A stretch of 64,000 bases of DNA from Rhizoctonia solani (Eukaryota > Basidiomycota > Agaricomycetes > Cantharellales > Ceratobasidiaceae). The stretch is taken from positions 1,054,001-1,118,000 of the forward strand of contig NC_057371.1 of NCBI RefSeq assembly GCF_016906535.1, read 5' to 3'. The position numbers and the translations under genes are program-made. Positions within the stretch are counted from its first letter, which is position 1, and each line of letters starts with the position of its first letter. This document shows positions 48,426-63,090 of the stretch, piece by piece. The notes under the pieces are model-generated. The model was not told the origin of the DNA, searched no databases, and was given only the letters and a program-made list of their open reading frames with translations.

Positions 48426-48766
48426 TGAAGAATATATCGGAACTAAGAAAGAGTGGACGAATTATCAAGCGCAGTGGAACAACTCAGTACCTAACTGACA
48501 TAAACAGAAAAAAGAAGATGGTTTTTTTCGCTGGAAGAGGTTGCTTGAACACCAAGCTCGGCGGCGGCTTAGGATGAACGATGATGACCAACCAAGGGTC
48601 CGGCCTAAATAAGGCAGGTCATTAAGTTTACGTGCGATCCTCCGCGAATCGTCACCTCGGCAGAAGCCAGGAACTGACAATACGGGATGATACCATAATA
48701 AATAACAGTGACTACACAAGCAAGGCCATAGCTTCTGATAGCATACACAAGAGTCCGCGATACAAC
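48426..48766. other. Intergenic region
   Basis: Upstream of the She3-like gene and 3' of the ADF-H/PH gene. No gene was seen. Confidence 0.35.
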
Positions 48767-51686
48767 TCAAGAACTCAATCTGATAACCCCAGTCAGACCC
48801 TCAGTCAAAATATCCATGTCGTGTTGTGAGTCCGCGTAAAAAGACCAAACATCTTTTCTTCCACCCAACTGAACTTGAAATGCATACGGGATTAACTCAA
48901 GCTCGTCCACATTTCGATCAATCGAACACGCCCCTTGGAGCAGGATTACGTCTGAGGGCTTGACACGGTCCGGCGCATCTGAAGACTTGTACAGGCGCAG
49001 ACAGCCGTCGGCTGTAAGCTCATAGAACCTTCTTCGCCAAGTCTGCAACTCTGTCAATACGCATATAACCTCCTAGGAACATTTAGTGACTCACCGTAGA
49101 ATTCTGCACCTGGATATTGATATGACCCGTCAAGAACACCTTATCCGTCCCTTTTGCTTCAGCAAACTTCTCCCGCGCCCTGATCCTCTCCTCGACCCTT
49201 CGTTTCCCCAATTCTTCTTCCATGACCTTTCTCTGAAGATCTGCAGCTCTTCTCCGCTCCTCCTGGGCAACACGATCTTTAGTTTCCTTCTTCTTGCGCT
49301 CCTCTGCCAATTTGAGCTGCTGTTCTACCTCGGCCTGTCGTTGTTGCTCGGCTAAACGTTTCTTCTCATCCTCCTCCCTTCGTCTTTCAGCCTCCCTGCG
49401 CATCTTTTCGACCCCATCTCGGCGCACACGTCCTGCTTCGTCTACATTGAGTGATCGCGGTGGGCTGATGGGTGGTGTCAAGGGCGGGCTGCGAGGTAAT
49501 GAAGGAATTGGTGCTGGTGGTGGAGCAAGAGTTATTCCTTGCTCTTCGGCCGCCCATTTGGCCCGAAACCTGGCGGCCTGAGCTTGAGCCTCTGTCATCC
49601 CTTGGGTCTGTATCGTGAAAGACCGTAGGGAAGGACTTGAGGATGAAGTGGTTGCCGTATTGGTGGTACTGGACCGCTCCATCAACGCGCTTGGGCTCAT
49701 GTTTTCCAGCTGAAGACGCGTAGCAGAGTTTGATACCGCATTCATGTTGACCCCTTGCTGATTGTTGGATACAGAGGGGCGTCGCCCAAACGCGGATAGC
49801 GTCCCACTTGGAACATGTGTTTGCCCAGTTGTAGATATACTAGTATTCCTCGAATGAGTTCTCAGTGACGAAGTGCCTGGAGAAAAGGCGCCTAGGCTGC
49901 TCGATGAGATGGCTGAAACGGGACCTTGAGAGAGCTGAGGCAGTGTACGTTCGAAACTGGGGCCAAAGGACTCCTGCACACTAGGGAGTCTCGGCGGGGG
50001 CATTTGACCAGCTCGTTCGCTATCGGGGGGTGGTGGATAATTAATAGAATCGGATGGAGGGATGGATGGGCCTGGTTGCGAGGTTGACGCCCACGTGATA
50101 GAGCTAGGCAACAGAGATGACGCCACGGCTGTAGCCTGCGGGTGCTTGGACTGATCCGACGAAGTTGACGTGTTAGAAGTGTTGACGGGCAGATCTTGTA
50201 TTGGGTAGACCTGAGGTAAGGTCTTCCCAAGGGGTTCAGACAATGCAATAGTACTTCGTTGAAACACAGTTGAACTGGATGAAGGAAGTTCGGAAATTGT
50301 CATCGATGTCCCCACACTGCTTGCCTGATTGGTACTGGGTAATCCTTCTATCCCAGGTCTACTTGCGGGATGCATGTCTGTAATAATGATGTCTGTAGGC
50401 TTTAATGGATGGTGGTCAGGATGAGGGTGGTCCTTGGGTGGACCGGTGAAGCGTATATGGGCACATGTGCCCAGAGAAGTTGCGACCGAAGATCCATGTT
50501 CAATCTTTGTTGGTATGGGAGAGGGATGTCGAAGTATAGATGGACCAGCGGGAGGGGTGGCCCCGCGAGAAGAGGGTCTGGAATCTAGAAAGTCGCTATC
50601 AGCTCAAGCAGTACCCTTGTCGAAATATGGCTCACTAAGTCGTACGACAATGTTCTCATCCCCTTCATTGAGATCCTTTTGTCTATCGTCCTCATCAGAA
50701 TCATCCTGATCACCATCGTCTTCATCATCTTCAGATGCATCAAATTCGTAAGACCCTCTACCAAAGCCATCGTGACCAACAGGCCGTAGGCCTTTCTCTT
50801 TTCTAGGTGGTACTGATACACTGAGCTGCGGTTTACCATTCCGAACACTCGCCTTGCTTCTTTCCGGAGCGATCCCACCACTTGTTGGAGCCAAGTCGTC
50901 CGTGGCCTTTATATTCTGATTCGCTAACTCTTGACTGCGTTCTGAATCAAGCGGTTGCGCCAAATTCAGGGGTAGCTCACGCTCCCTCGTCAGAGTGCTA
51001 CTGGAAGAGGATACCCGAGGCGCTACATTGAAACCGACTCGACCTTCTTCTGAGCTATGGGGTGGTGACATTGGTCGCTGTATCTGTGTAGGGAAACGAG
51101 TCTCTGGGACTGCTACACGGGATCGTAGTGCATTGTCGACCAAGGTGGAGGTGAGTTCTGTCTCGCTAGCAACGTTAACGACTGCTCGACGAGCCTGTTC
51201 CGTATCATTTCAGCCAGGATTCATGACGCGCGTTTAATATCCTCGTACCGGAAAAACATCTTCGAGTGCTCGGGTGTGAACAATAGCACGCGCTGCGCAA
51301 ACAAATAAACAAGCATACGTTTTCAGACTGCAACACTGCTGGAACTGCAGCCAACCAACCTCGTTTAACGCCCCCGACCGCTTGAGGAATGAAACAGACC
51401 AGAACCAAAGAGCCGGACTCATTCACTCGAATCAACGAGAAATTCACATCACTCGATTGTACCTTCACGTGCTCGCGTGCGATTTCAAGCCCCCCAGGTC
51501 CACTGTCAACGAGGCGGAGGGCATCGCGTGCCTTGGAAAGTAATTAGCCGTTTCCTGCCAAGCCCAGAGCTGAAATAGAACTATGCTCACTTTAGAGTAA
51601 GAAAGTATAAGCCAGTCCTTCGACCTATCCTCGGTAATTGACTGATAGGCCTTTGTTATTTCAGGATCTGAGATGTCTATTATCAT
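48767..51686 (-). CDS. ADF-homology plus PH domain protein (actin-binding type)
   Basis: The N-terminus is an ADF-H domain over four exons: IDISDPEITKAYQSITEDRS, DWLILSYSK, ALRLVDSGPGGLEIAREHVK, SSDVNFSLIRVNESG and RAIVHTRALEDVFP, resembling drebrin/Abp1 actin-binding modules. A long disordered middle has an acidic patch (DASEDDEDDGDQDD), Ser/Pro-rich segments, and a charged helix (RREAERRREEDEKKRLAEQQ onward). The C-terminal exon (48767-49057) with its upstream end forms a PH domain: FLTGHINIQVQN, TWRRRFYELTADGCLRLYKS, PYAFQVQLGG and VWSFYADSQHDMDILTEGL. The combination implies actin-to-membrane linking (inference). It is divergent from the DUF1295 gene across about 205 bp. Confidence 0.8.
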
Positions 51687-51891
51687 GGTGGTGGATCAAT
51701 TGTATGCAAATATCGAAGGCTGAAATACTAACCGCTCGGCGCCTATGGCTAACATAAGATTCGATCTGTAACTTCGATGGTTGCGGCTCGATCAGATAAT
51801 TCGGTCGGGCCATAACGATGACACCATTCTTCACGAAACAGAATATAAAGGGACTAACTGGTTCAAACGTCATTCATATCCCCATCCTAGT

Positions 51892-53219
51892 ATGCCAATC
51901 AACGCACTCGACAAGTACTACCTCGCTTTGACAGCTCTGGTCACCACCGGATACCAGCTGCTTGGCTTTGCTATCGCATGGACACTCCAATTCGACAAGA
52001 TTACTGACTTTACGGGAGGTGCATAGTGCCTCGCTATTAGCCTTGCGTAGATTAGCTGATTCTACTTTGCCTACCAAATCCTCAACTCCAGGATCCAATT
52101 TCTTTCTATTAGCAATCCTTACCTTGTGTATGAACGGTGTCTACCATGCACGGAACATTGTGGCCACCGTCTTTATTCTTGTTTGGGCAACACGCCTTGC
52201 AGGTGAGTCCGGTGGGCATTACTATTTGATCCTTTACTTATTTAACTTTAGGCTTTTTACTCTTTAGGGTGCTCAAGACTGGCTCGGATACTCGTTTTGA
52301 TGATATACGCTCCCATTTCTTCAAGTTTTTGGCATTCTGGGTTGGTCAGATTGTTTGGGTCTGGACAGTCTCTCTGCCAGTCACTATTCTTAATTCACCT
52401 GGAGTAACGTCAACCGGTGGTCAACCCAGTTTCGGCACTGGTACTGATATCGCCGGCGTAATTCTTTGGGCTATAGGTTGGATGATCGAGAGTACTGCTG
52501 ACATTCAAAAGGTATGATGCTATCTTTTTGGCTTAGTAAGATATATTCTGACTCTTAGAATAGTTCAAGTACAAACAAACACATCCCCCAAAAGATCAGC
52601 CCACAACAATTGGATTATGGAAGTACTCCAGGCATCCACCTTACTTTGGAGAGTGAGTAATAAATCCAGTATAAATACTGCGATTTTCTTATTCATTAAA
52701 TAGGATCCTTTGCTGGTGGGGTGTTTGGCTAGTCTCCCTCTCAGCTACCTCGGGCACGAGTGGCGGGCCACGCTCTGCTCAACTGGGCGCACTCGTCAGC
52801 CCGTTGTTCACAATGGTGCTGCTTATTTTTGGAAGTGGAATGTATGTACCTTTGGCCTTACTGTTTCGTTCTCTGACCAGTCCTCCACAAAGTCCAACTG
52901 CTCAAAAACCTACTGCCCAAAAGTTCTACTTACTTTCTAATGGACCCAACGCTACCCACCGAAACGCATGGCCGAATTATAAGCGGTACATGAAGCGTAC
53001 CAGCGTATTGATCCCATTTCCTCCAGCATTGTATGAGAGGTATGCATAATAACCCTAGCATGTGAGCAGCTCTCCCTAAAAATACCTTTTGACAATAGGC
53101 TACCTCAATTCATCAAGACTACCTTCCTTCTCGATCTTCCCATGTATCAGTTTCACGAAGAGACTGATGGCAAGAAGGCTTACGAAGAAGAGCAACAAAG
53201 AGCAGATAACCAAGCTTAG
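51892..53219 (+). CDS. DUF1295-family multi-pass membrane protein (steroid-reductase-like fold)
   Basis: Seven short exons encode hydrophobic segments (YYLALTALVTTGYQLLGFAI, NFFLLAILTLCMNGVYHARN, FFKFLAFWVGQIVWVWTVSL, IAGVILWAIGWMIESTADIQ). The signature FKYKQTHP...GLWKYSRHPPYFGE with a following WWGVWL is typical of the 3-oxo-5-alpha-steroid 4-dehydrogenase/ICMT-like superfamily, DUF1295 branch. The C-terminal cytosolic part (HRNAWPNYKRYMKRTSVLIP) is also family-like. A lipid double-bond reductase activity is possible but unproven. Start ATG 51892, stop TAG 53217-53219. Confidence 0.83.
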
Positions 53220-53483
53220 CCACCCGGTTCGATTATTGAATGTAGTACATATTTACGGTGTATGTTTGCAGTGTAACATTAATAATATTGCCATAATGCC
53301 ATCGCATAGATATGTATTCGATTGATTAATAGTAATCGTATCTCAGGATGCGCCTTCGAATGATAACTGGACTATTCCAGAACACCCCACGAAGCAAACT
53401 AACGCAAACACCGAAAGCTAACGTCATAAATTGACTCCTGCTCAAGCTCACAAACATACAACTTTCCCTCTGGTCCGATTATA

Positions 53484-53975
53484 ATGTCATCACCCAAAAC
53501 CTCGACACCCCTAGCACTACCAGCTCCCGAGGAGGGTTCAGCCAATGAATCTGGTACCACAACCCTTGAGATTGGAGGCAAGAGTATTAGCTTTGATAAG
53601 CTCGGACCAATGGTAAGTTTTCTTCATACCCGCATACATCCAGGGACACAGCAACTGAGCTACGTTTTTAACCTAGGTAGTGAATTCTGACGGTGTGAGT
53701 ATTTACATTTCAGACTGGCACCGGAAACCTTTTGACCTCGAGTTTTGGCCACAGACCTTATCGAGGATCGCTAACTGGCAAGAAATGACGCCAGCCGAAC
53801 AGAATAATACGATCCGGGTTCTTTCGAAACGGAATCAGTGAGTCCGAAAATTCTTTTGAAAGACGGTATGTATACAATGACACATATTTCCCCAAGGTTA
53901 AGAACTTCTACGTTTGCTCAGGCGATCGGCAGCACTCCTATTGTAGATGTAGCGACGCAGCACAACGCAAACTAA
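53484..53975 (+). CDS. Small conserved fungal protein of unknown function
   Basis: Four small exons: MSSPKTSTPLALPAPEEGS through ISFDKLGPM; VVNSDG (18 nt, about 53677-53694); TLSRIANWQEMTPAEQNNTI with RVLSKRNQ; and LRTSTFAQAIGSTPIVD ending at TAA 53973-53975. The LGPMVVNSDGTLSRIxNW block recurs in many short fungal proteins I remember, function unknown. The 18-nt second exon would be missed by most gene finders. The antisense ORF 53399-53581 is a shadow. Confidence 0.68.
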
Positions 53976-54406
53976 TCAAATGGTATATATTTGTACGATA
54001 TATGTACGGTGGGGCAGAACTTGAGCTTGGTATTCGGGTCGGAATGCTTGTTGGATTAATTTACAAAAATTTCAATCTAATGGCCCAAGAAATAACATTG
54101 AAGACACCCATGAGGTTTATAATGACAAACAAAAACCACATGCTGAATAGTCCCAAAATAAAAAGTTCGTAACAAGTCCGTGAGTGTAAAGTCAATTCTA
54201 GCGTCAAGGTCCAATTGTAATTAGGCGGGGCCCGAAGTGATCAACGATAAAGTGTCCTTTGCGGGCAAGTACAAGGGAAGAAATTCTAAAGATGTCCGAG
54301 TAGCTAGTCCATCAAGTGTACTTGAAGATCAATCTATAAAGCGAGACACGTGTTCGTCAAAAGCTCACATCGAAAGCTTAAAGATTCATTGTTAATTTGG
54401 CGGCGT
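53976..54406. other. Convergent 3' intergenic region
   Basis: 3' flanks of the small conserved gene and of the membrane-protein gene. No ORF or motif was seen. Confidence 0.35.
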
Positions 54407-55605
54407 TTAGGAAAGTTGGATTCGGCCGTTCTGAGCGATTGTTGCCTCGGGTGGTATGTAATTTCCGACTGATTCAACTGGAGCTGCCGCACCGGGTGGT
54501 AGGGTGACTGTCATTTGCGAATCGCGCCGAGTGTGCTCAGATTGTTCCGAGGCTTCTTCATGGGTCGAAGTGCTGGGTGCGTTTGGGTCGCGGTGCTGGC
54601 TGCTCCCCTGCGGGTCGGTCCCTTCTTGGAATTGATGAGTCGTTATGCTTGGCGACTGACTCCTGTCCGCAGATATTCCTCCCGAGAGGCGTCGGTACGC
54701 CCTGATTACCGGTTCAAAATGTTCTGTGAACTGAGACCCGGTGCTGGCCCTAATATGAGTAGCCCGGCTGATGTCGCGGGGATGTAAGAGTCGAGGCTGA
54801 AGCTCTAAGCTGGCCAGTGACGGAGTTTGGGGTGCCTTAGAGGCCCAAGAGCTGGGGGGACCCGGTGCCTCTTGCGCTTGGGTTCGTGGAGGAGGACGAG
54901 TATGTAGAACTTGTGTGACGTTCGAAGGTCTGGGGCGAGGAGATCTTGCTGGCTGCATCTCAATTGGCAGAGATTCAGACGGTGAAATACGTCGTTTGCG
55001 ATGAGCACGATACAATAGGTAGATACCAATTCCGAGGATCACGGCACCAGCCGTACTGCCAACACTGGCACCAATAACCATTCCTTTCCAACGTGCGCCA
55101 CGGGAGTCATGTGTGGATGTGTCACGTCGGTCAAGACGCGAATTGGCGTCGTAGGGCTGTGGAAGTATATAGACTATGCTAGGTATGTGATCGTCTTTAG
55201 GGCTACATTTTAATGGGGCGTGTGAAGTTTCGTCATGTTATGTTAAGGTGAACACACTTACAGGTGTGCTGCGTTTGCCGGAGCCAAGTATAAACAAAGC
55301 GTAGCTATACTTACAGCTGATTTCACGATCCCCTTCAAATTGTAATTCGGCGTCCCTGATGAGGCACTGCATAAGGACTTGGGGATCACGCCAAGGACCG
55401 AATCGGATGGGAAAATCCCACCAGGACTGAACGTGGGCTCGGGCATTGTGCGACAAATTGGGCAAAGCGAATTGGGACTTCCAACGGGGAACATGGAAAA
55501 ATTGCAGGTGACGGCCCCTGCATTCACGACGATCTCCCAGTCAGAATACCAACCAGGCGAGGAGACGGCCAACACATACGATTGTAAAGCATAGACTCGG
55601 CCCAT
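54407..55605 (-). CDS. Single-pass membrane protein with long cytosolic tail, unrecognised
   Basis: The C-terminal exon is clear: a short juxtamembrane segment (SRGARWKGMV), a glycine-rich membrane helix (about 55080-55020) followed by RAHRKRR, and a tail of about 180 residues rich in Pro/Ser/Thr that ends at 54407. The upstream extracellular part is less certain. The exon 55258-55605 encodes VLAVSSPGWYSDWEIVVNAG and several cysteines, followed by a short exon (YDANSRLDRRDTSTHDS). The layout matches the many basidiomycete surface proteins with a small ectodomain, one helix and a long tail. The start codon at 55605 is provisional. Confidence 0.5.
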
Positions 55606-57238
55606 TGTCTAAGTATAGATATCGCGTGGGGGCAGGTTGAAACTAGAGATTGTGCAATTTGGCACGTCCTGTGGCCAGACCTACTGGTAGCCTTTGGATA
55701 ATCCGATCCAACACCGAACAGAGTCGAAATACAGGTCTTTGAGCGAATGGATCGAGTCGCGAATGCCTGTTTGGGAACAAAATACAGAAAAAAATTCGGA
55801 GCAACTGAAAGGACTGAATCAATACTAGATTAGTAGATAAAGTAAGAACTCTTACTAGTTGCGAGTATTTCATCTCTCTGATGGGTTCGGAGTAGTGCGT
55901 CATCGCATGAATCGAGACAAAGGGAATGTGAAAAATTAGTTCTAATGGTAAAATAGTTCGCGAAGCTCCTGAATAATGGTATGTCGGGCATCAGGTGTGT
56001 CCACTAGCATGTAACTTGATTTACCTATAGCAAAATGGGTCATTTTCGTACAGGTACCTGAGGTGTGAGACTAAGCAAGAGAAAAAATAAAACAAGTGCC
56101 AAAGGGAGTGACTTGAAGATAGTGTATTGCAAGATGTCCAAGTACAAAATCTCAGAGTCAATGAAGTAACATGTGCCGCGTGCTTGTCTTTCCCAAGATA
56201 GTCCCAACCAGAGTTACAGAACTCGAATACCATACGAGACATCTCGTGATGATCGGTAAAGGTCGTACGCCGGGCAACCCCGACATGTACAGGTTTCAAT
56301 AGTCGTGGTCGCAACACTCGACAAAAAATGCCAAGCGGGGCACGCATTCCTCAGCGATTCTTGATTACATTGCATCATTGGCGTTTATCTGTCTATTTGT
56401 TTGGTCAGCGATATCGAGGGCGGTGTTCATACGCGTGGGAGAAGGCTTTTCGGACAATCGAAAGTTGGCCGTAATGGTGCTAAGCGCCCATCAGCCGCGG
56501 CAAGTCGGGGCTAGCCGCTGTCCGCTGCCGAAAATGGTGTGCCTTGGAGCGTGATCGAGGGACATCAAACTACGCCAACCATGTAGATATCCCAGCTGCC
56601 TTAGACACTCAGCTCTCCCAGCATGCACTATCAGATTCACAGAAAGATAACGTAACCTGGTGGGACACAGCGATCGAGTTGGATCAATTTTAAATCACTG
56701 AGTATCTGAGAGACTTTTGCGCGTGTAGCGAGTTGCAATGTGATGGGCCACATGCGACAGAAATGCTGCCCCAAGTCGACCACGTACCAGTGAACATGGA
56801 ACTATATATTGCTGGGGTATGCGAAGGGGGTATGAAGGATGTGCGAAGGGATATGTGACACATTTGTTGTCAAATAAGATGGCCAATTTAGCATACAAAT
56901 GGGTATGTAATTGATGCGATGCAAGACCCACATAGTGTTCCGGGCGTAGTGGAGTACCTTCTTTAGTTTAGATCAGTTCGTCATGCCATCCACTGTTTCG
57001 GATCGGAGTTGTGGCACATTACGCCTTGGGTAGTATTTTGACAACCTTCTCGTACAGCCAGTGCCTTTTTTCTCTCTCGTCAACCATCACTGGCAGCTGA
57101 TATTGGCAGTTTCGACCAATATCCATGCAACAGTCAAAGTAATATTCAGTTTATGCCCAACGCAGGCGTTGCCGCTCGTAAGGATAGACATCACCGGCCA
57201 TTACCCCCAGTCATCTCGGATCAACTCCTACCTCCGCC
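55606..57238. other. Intergenic region
   Basis: About 1.6 kb, possibly including undetected 5' exons of the membrane-protein gene (for example near 55690-55790). ORFs at 55643-55903, 56021-56347 and 56695-56931 on the minus strand show no domain. No RNA gene was recognised. Confidence 0.35.
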
Positions 57239-59484
57239 ATGACTGAAGATGTGCCACCTCGCGGACGAGCCTCACACTCTCTTGCTGTCTACCACGTACC
57301 TGATAATACTCTTACACCACCAGAGAGCCTCATAGGTAAGATAAAAGCCAACACGTTCACAGATCTCGCTACGAACAAATTTGTGGCGCGTTTCCATATT
57401 CTTATTCTTATTCATTTCAGGCTTTTCTAAACCAGTTCAATCATCTACTCGCACGACGCGAAGCTTGAATATAGCCCAGGATCAACATAGCCCAACCACC
57501 ATTCACCACCCTTGCCCACCATTGGCACCACTGCTGAGGAACCTGTTGCCAGACCTGTTACTAGGAGGGTGATGTACGATCCGTGAGTATCTATTCCTGA
57601 CCTTCTGGGATCTAGCGTTCCCCATATACTCAAATCCCCATTCTTTGCCCCAGTGTTCGAGATTCCGTCACCTCTTCTTTGTCTGCGGCTTCCCCAAGCT
57701 ACACGGCCCCGCCCACGGAGCAGTCTACACTGGAGGAAACAAAACCAGCACTACCATATCCTGAGATCTCAGTATTGTCTAGCGCACTCCCTGCTCCCTC
57801 CATACACGTAAGGCATCCTCCGCGCAACGAGGATGATTCGGTGAGTGGATTTTCTCAACGGTTGGCTATTGCCAATAGCAGGCCGCGGTCCCTTTCTGCC
57901 GAGCTCATCGTGCCACATCCTTTCCATTTCAAAGCTTATCCGCGCCCGAATTATCCGAGGATTCCCCCCATGCCTCTACGACACCCCCACGGCTGCTGGT
58001 ATGTCAATAGCATTTATGCAGCATTGTTCTTTCCCTTCTCATCAGCCAACAGATAAGAGACCTCAGCTCCAATACCCACATTATGCCCGGCCTCGGGATA
58101 CACGGCGTATTGATGGTCCGTCGGCGGTGTATAGGACACCCGCCGATACCGAGCTTGGCACGGTTCAAGGGGTGCGATTCGTCTCAATATGTTTCGGCTT
58201 GTTAACCGGCTGACAATCATTTTCAGCCACAGAAAGAATACGCAATTTCCAGGAGTTCCAAGACAACGAATGGTTCCACAAGTAACAAGCGACATTACGC
58301 AGCATTAGAAGACCAAGTCGATGATCGTTCCAGTAAATCCAGTAAATCCAGTAAACCATTCCCGAAGAATGTGAACGAGTCAGTGTATGCGGATATCAAA
58401 GGGAAGGGGAAAGGACCTGCTTCTCAATCTCCTGCGTTTCGATTGGACAACTTATTGGGCCCAGTCACGCCTGAAAGTCCAAAGGGACGGCCGGCCGGGA
58501 GTGATGCGAGTTCAGAGCGCTCTCAATCAGAAACTCGCACCATTGAACGACCTGTACCAGAAACAACGTATACGTTCAGCGGCAAGCTTCCTCCCCCACC
58601 ATACACCGGTCAATCTGGCGTCTCACCATCATCAGACCCGTTCATTGGCACTATGGGAATATCAGTCTCATTGTGAGTGTGTTAACTACCTCCAGTACTT
58701 GAGTGACTAATCCTTCTTGTAGAGGTACTGACTTCAGTCGCTTTGCGGTTCCTGATGAGTTTGAGCGAAAAGTTATTTCGACATCGGGCCCAATAACCAA
58801 TGATGCTTTACGGAGTACTATACCCAGCTCTTCACATTCGCTACCAAGCGTCCCGAACGCCAAACATGCACGCAAGCATACTAGCCAGCAACGTAGAAAA
58901 GCACGTGGACTCTTCCCTCAAGACAATGTACCGTTGGCGTATGTCTTATCTACCAAGTTTTACTGCCCGTATTCACTATTGTACTAGCATCTCAACTACT
59001 ACAACCAAACAGTCTCGATACCGGCCATCTGGTGACCGACAGCCCGTCGCATGCGGGTACAAGGATCCCATTACTGGGGTACAGTGTGATGAACCATTCA
59101 ATCGATCAGTGGAGCTGCGGCGACATGTTAGGGCTGTTCATGTTCCTGCGGAGGCTTTGGCTGTGACGATGGGACAGCTCAGCCGGTCTCAAGCAACCTT
59201 GCTCCCGGTGGACTGGAAACCGGGCGACGGCGACGTGTTACGACCGAAATGTGTATGCGGCAAGGAGTTCTCTCGTCTAGACGCATTACGGAGGCACTGG
59301 ACGGGTGTCAATGCTGAAGTTAAGGATGGGAAATGCATATCATGCCCATCAAGCATCAGCAAAAAGAAGTAAGTTGCCGTGTTCATTTATTTGACTTGAC
59401 TTAATGTGATTATGTATCAGGGACCATACCGCATTTGAGCAGCAAGGGATCGAAAGTGCTTATGGGGCTCCTGCATATTCATAA
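57239..59484 (+). CDS. C2H2 zinc-finger protein
   Basis: Starts MTEDVPPRGRASHSLAVYHV. A long Ser/Pro-rich region follows (for example PALPYPEISVLSSALPAP, GPVTPESPKGRPAGSD). The C-terminal part (59010-59370) holds a first finger with a long loop between cysteines, CGYKDPITGVQCDEPFNRSV then HVRAVH, and a second CxC-type finger, CVCGKEFSRLDALRRHW. The pattern is that of fungal C2H2 factors ending in DALRRH. The protein ends AFEQQGIESAYGAPAYS, TAA 59482-59484. Introns near 57334-57420, 57576-57658 and 58679-58722, with others between 57990 and 58230. Role inferred as a transcription factor; targets unknown. Confidence 0.72.
58329..58355 (+). repeat. Three exact 9-bp tandem copies
   Basis: TCCAGTAAA occurs three times head to tail and encodes SerSerLys repeats in the C2H2 protein gene. 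Confidence 0.75.
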
Positions 59485-60355
59485 CTCACCGCGCCCTGGA
59501 CTGTTTCAATCACTTGCCATACCTATTCCCCTCTTTCTAACTCTTGAATCTTGACTCTTGCTTTATCGCGTTTTTGTTGGTCGAACTCTGTATCCTCATG
59601 TTGCTTTATTTGTTTGGTTGTCCTTGTGGCCTCGTGTGTTTACGTGATTTAGATACCCTTATGATGATGATTGGAGCCTTTGCAACTTGAATTCGTTAAT
59701 TTCTATGCGATAGAATTTTGTTTTACGCTGAGCGCATAATACTTGCCGGTCTAGCTGTGGCTAGGCTTTGACCAGAACCCATCAATACGGGGTTGGTTAT
59801 CATCGCCCAACTCTCAAAGCCGGGCGGGAGGGGCTATATTTATGACTAATTGGACGTTTAATAGACATGTGCAATTCGCTACTATAATGGGAAACGTGAG
59901 TGCTTCCTGTGCGACATGGCAAGAGCCCTCCCACGCATGACATGCCAAGATCTCTGGGTATCGTGATTGGGTGAGTTTTGTGATAGAAGCCAAGTCTCAC
60001 CTCCCAACTTTAGCATATACCAGGACGCCGCCCGGTTTCATGGTGACCCGGGCAGAAGTCTTTTGGTTCGGGTAGTAATAGTATTTATCGGAGAGATCCA
60101 GTAGCTTAAAACGTTAATCTATGAAACGCCGGCAGTTATGCTAGCCGAAGAGAGACTGAGTAGCACCAAAATAGCTGAGCTGGGCATTGGAGCCTGTAGC
60201 CCGAGTGGCGCGTACAAATACACGCACACACCAATTTTTGATTTGCATTTTGGGCCTTCTCCATCTTTCTTTACCACGACGTCCACTGGACACCCCACAA
60301 TCCGTCGTATCGATTTTTCATAGAAAAAAAAAACTAGACTCGTACTATTACACGT
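59485..60355. promoter_or_regulatory. Intergenic region, DED1 promoter
   Basis: 3' flank of the C2H2 gene and promoter/5' UTR of DED1. An A10 tract at about 60323-60332 lies just before the DED1 start. The minus ORF 60119-60535 is antisense to exon 1 and unsupported. Confidence 0.4.
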
Positions 60356-62449
<2,094 letters not shown>

Positions 62450-63090
62450 ACCACTACCTCAACCGACCGAACAACACACAACCTATGCAATCCCTTCTAT
62501 GCCTTCCTTTTTAACGACGTGCATTTGCGCTGATCTCCCTTGCTTTGGGTAAACGACTACGACATCAACGACATGACGCTCGCATAACGCGTCCAACTGG
62601 CGCATTTAATTATGAAATATTTTTGGTGATACCGTGTGGTTTTTTTTGTGCGCCATCATCTATTATTATTCGTCTTTGCCTATCGATTTTTCGCTTCCTA
62701 GACGAAAGGGCGCATCCTTTCTACGTTTCCATTTCATTCATTTGCATCGTAGAAATCTATTATCATCACACATTGTCACTATTTCACCACAACTGCATTG
62801 TACTTCGTTTCGTTATATCGCTTTACGTTGCATTTGTTGTGGTTATATCTCAGGACCTTTTGTTAGCGAGTTTTGTGTCTAATTGTTTTCTAATTCTGAT
62901 ACCAAAGCATCCAAGATTGTGTAGAATGTTAGATTAGCGCATGTACTAGCAATTCATTATTTACGGCTTGACACTCGGAGTGACCTGACTTGACGACAAA
63001 ATAACTTGTATTCACGAACTTTGACGTAGCTAAACGATACAGGAAATTATATGTGTACATATTGGGACGGCAGTTGAAATATGATTTATA
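62450..63090. other. Convergent 3' intergenic region
   Basis: T-rich 3' flanks of DED1 and FYV10. Plus ORFs in this stretch (62545-62937) are low-complexity and unsupported. Confidence 0.4.

Noticed and set aside
62545..62937. 130-codon ORF after DED1
   Set aside because: T-rich 3' flank giving hydrophobic chance translation.
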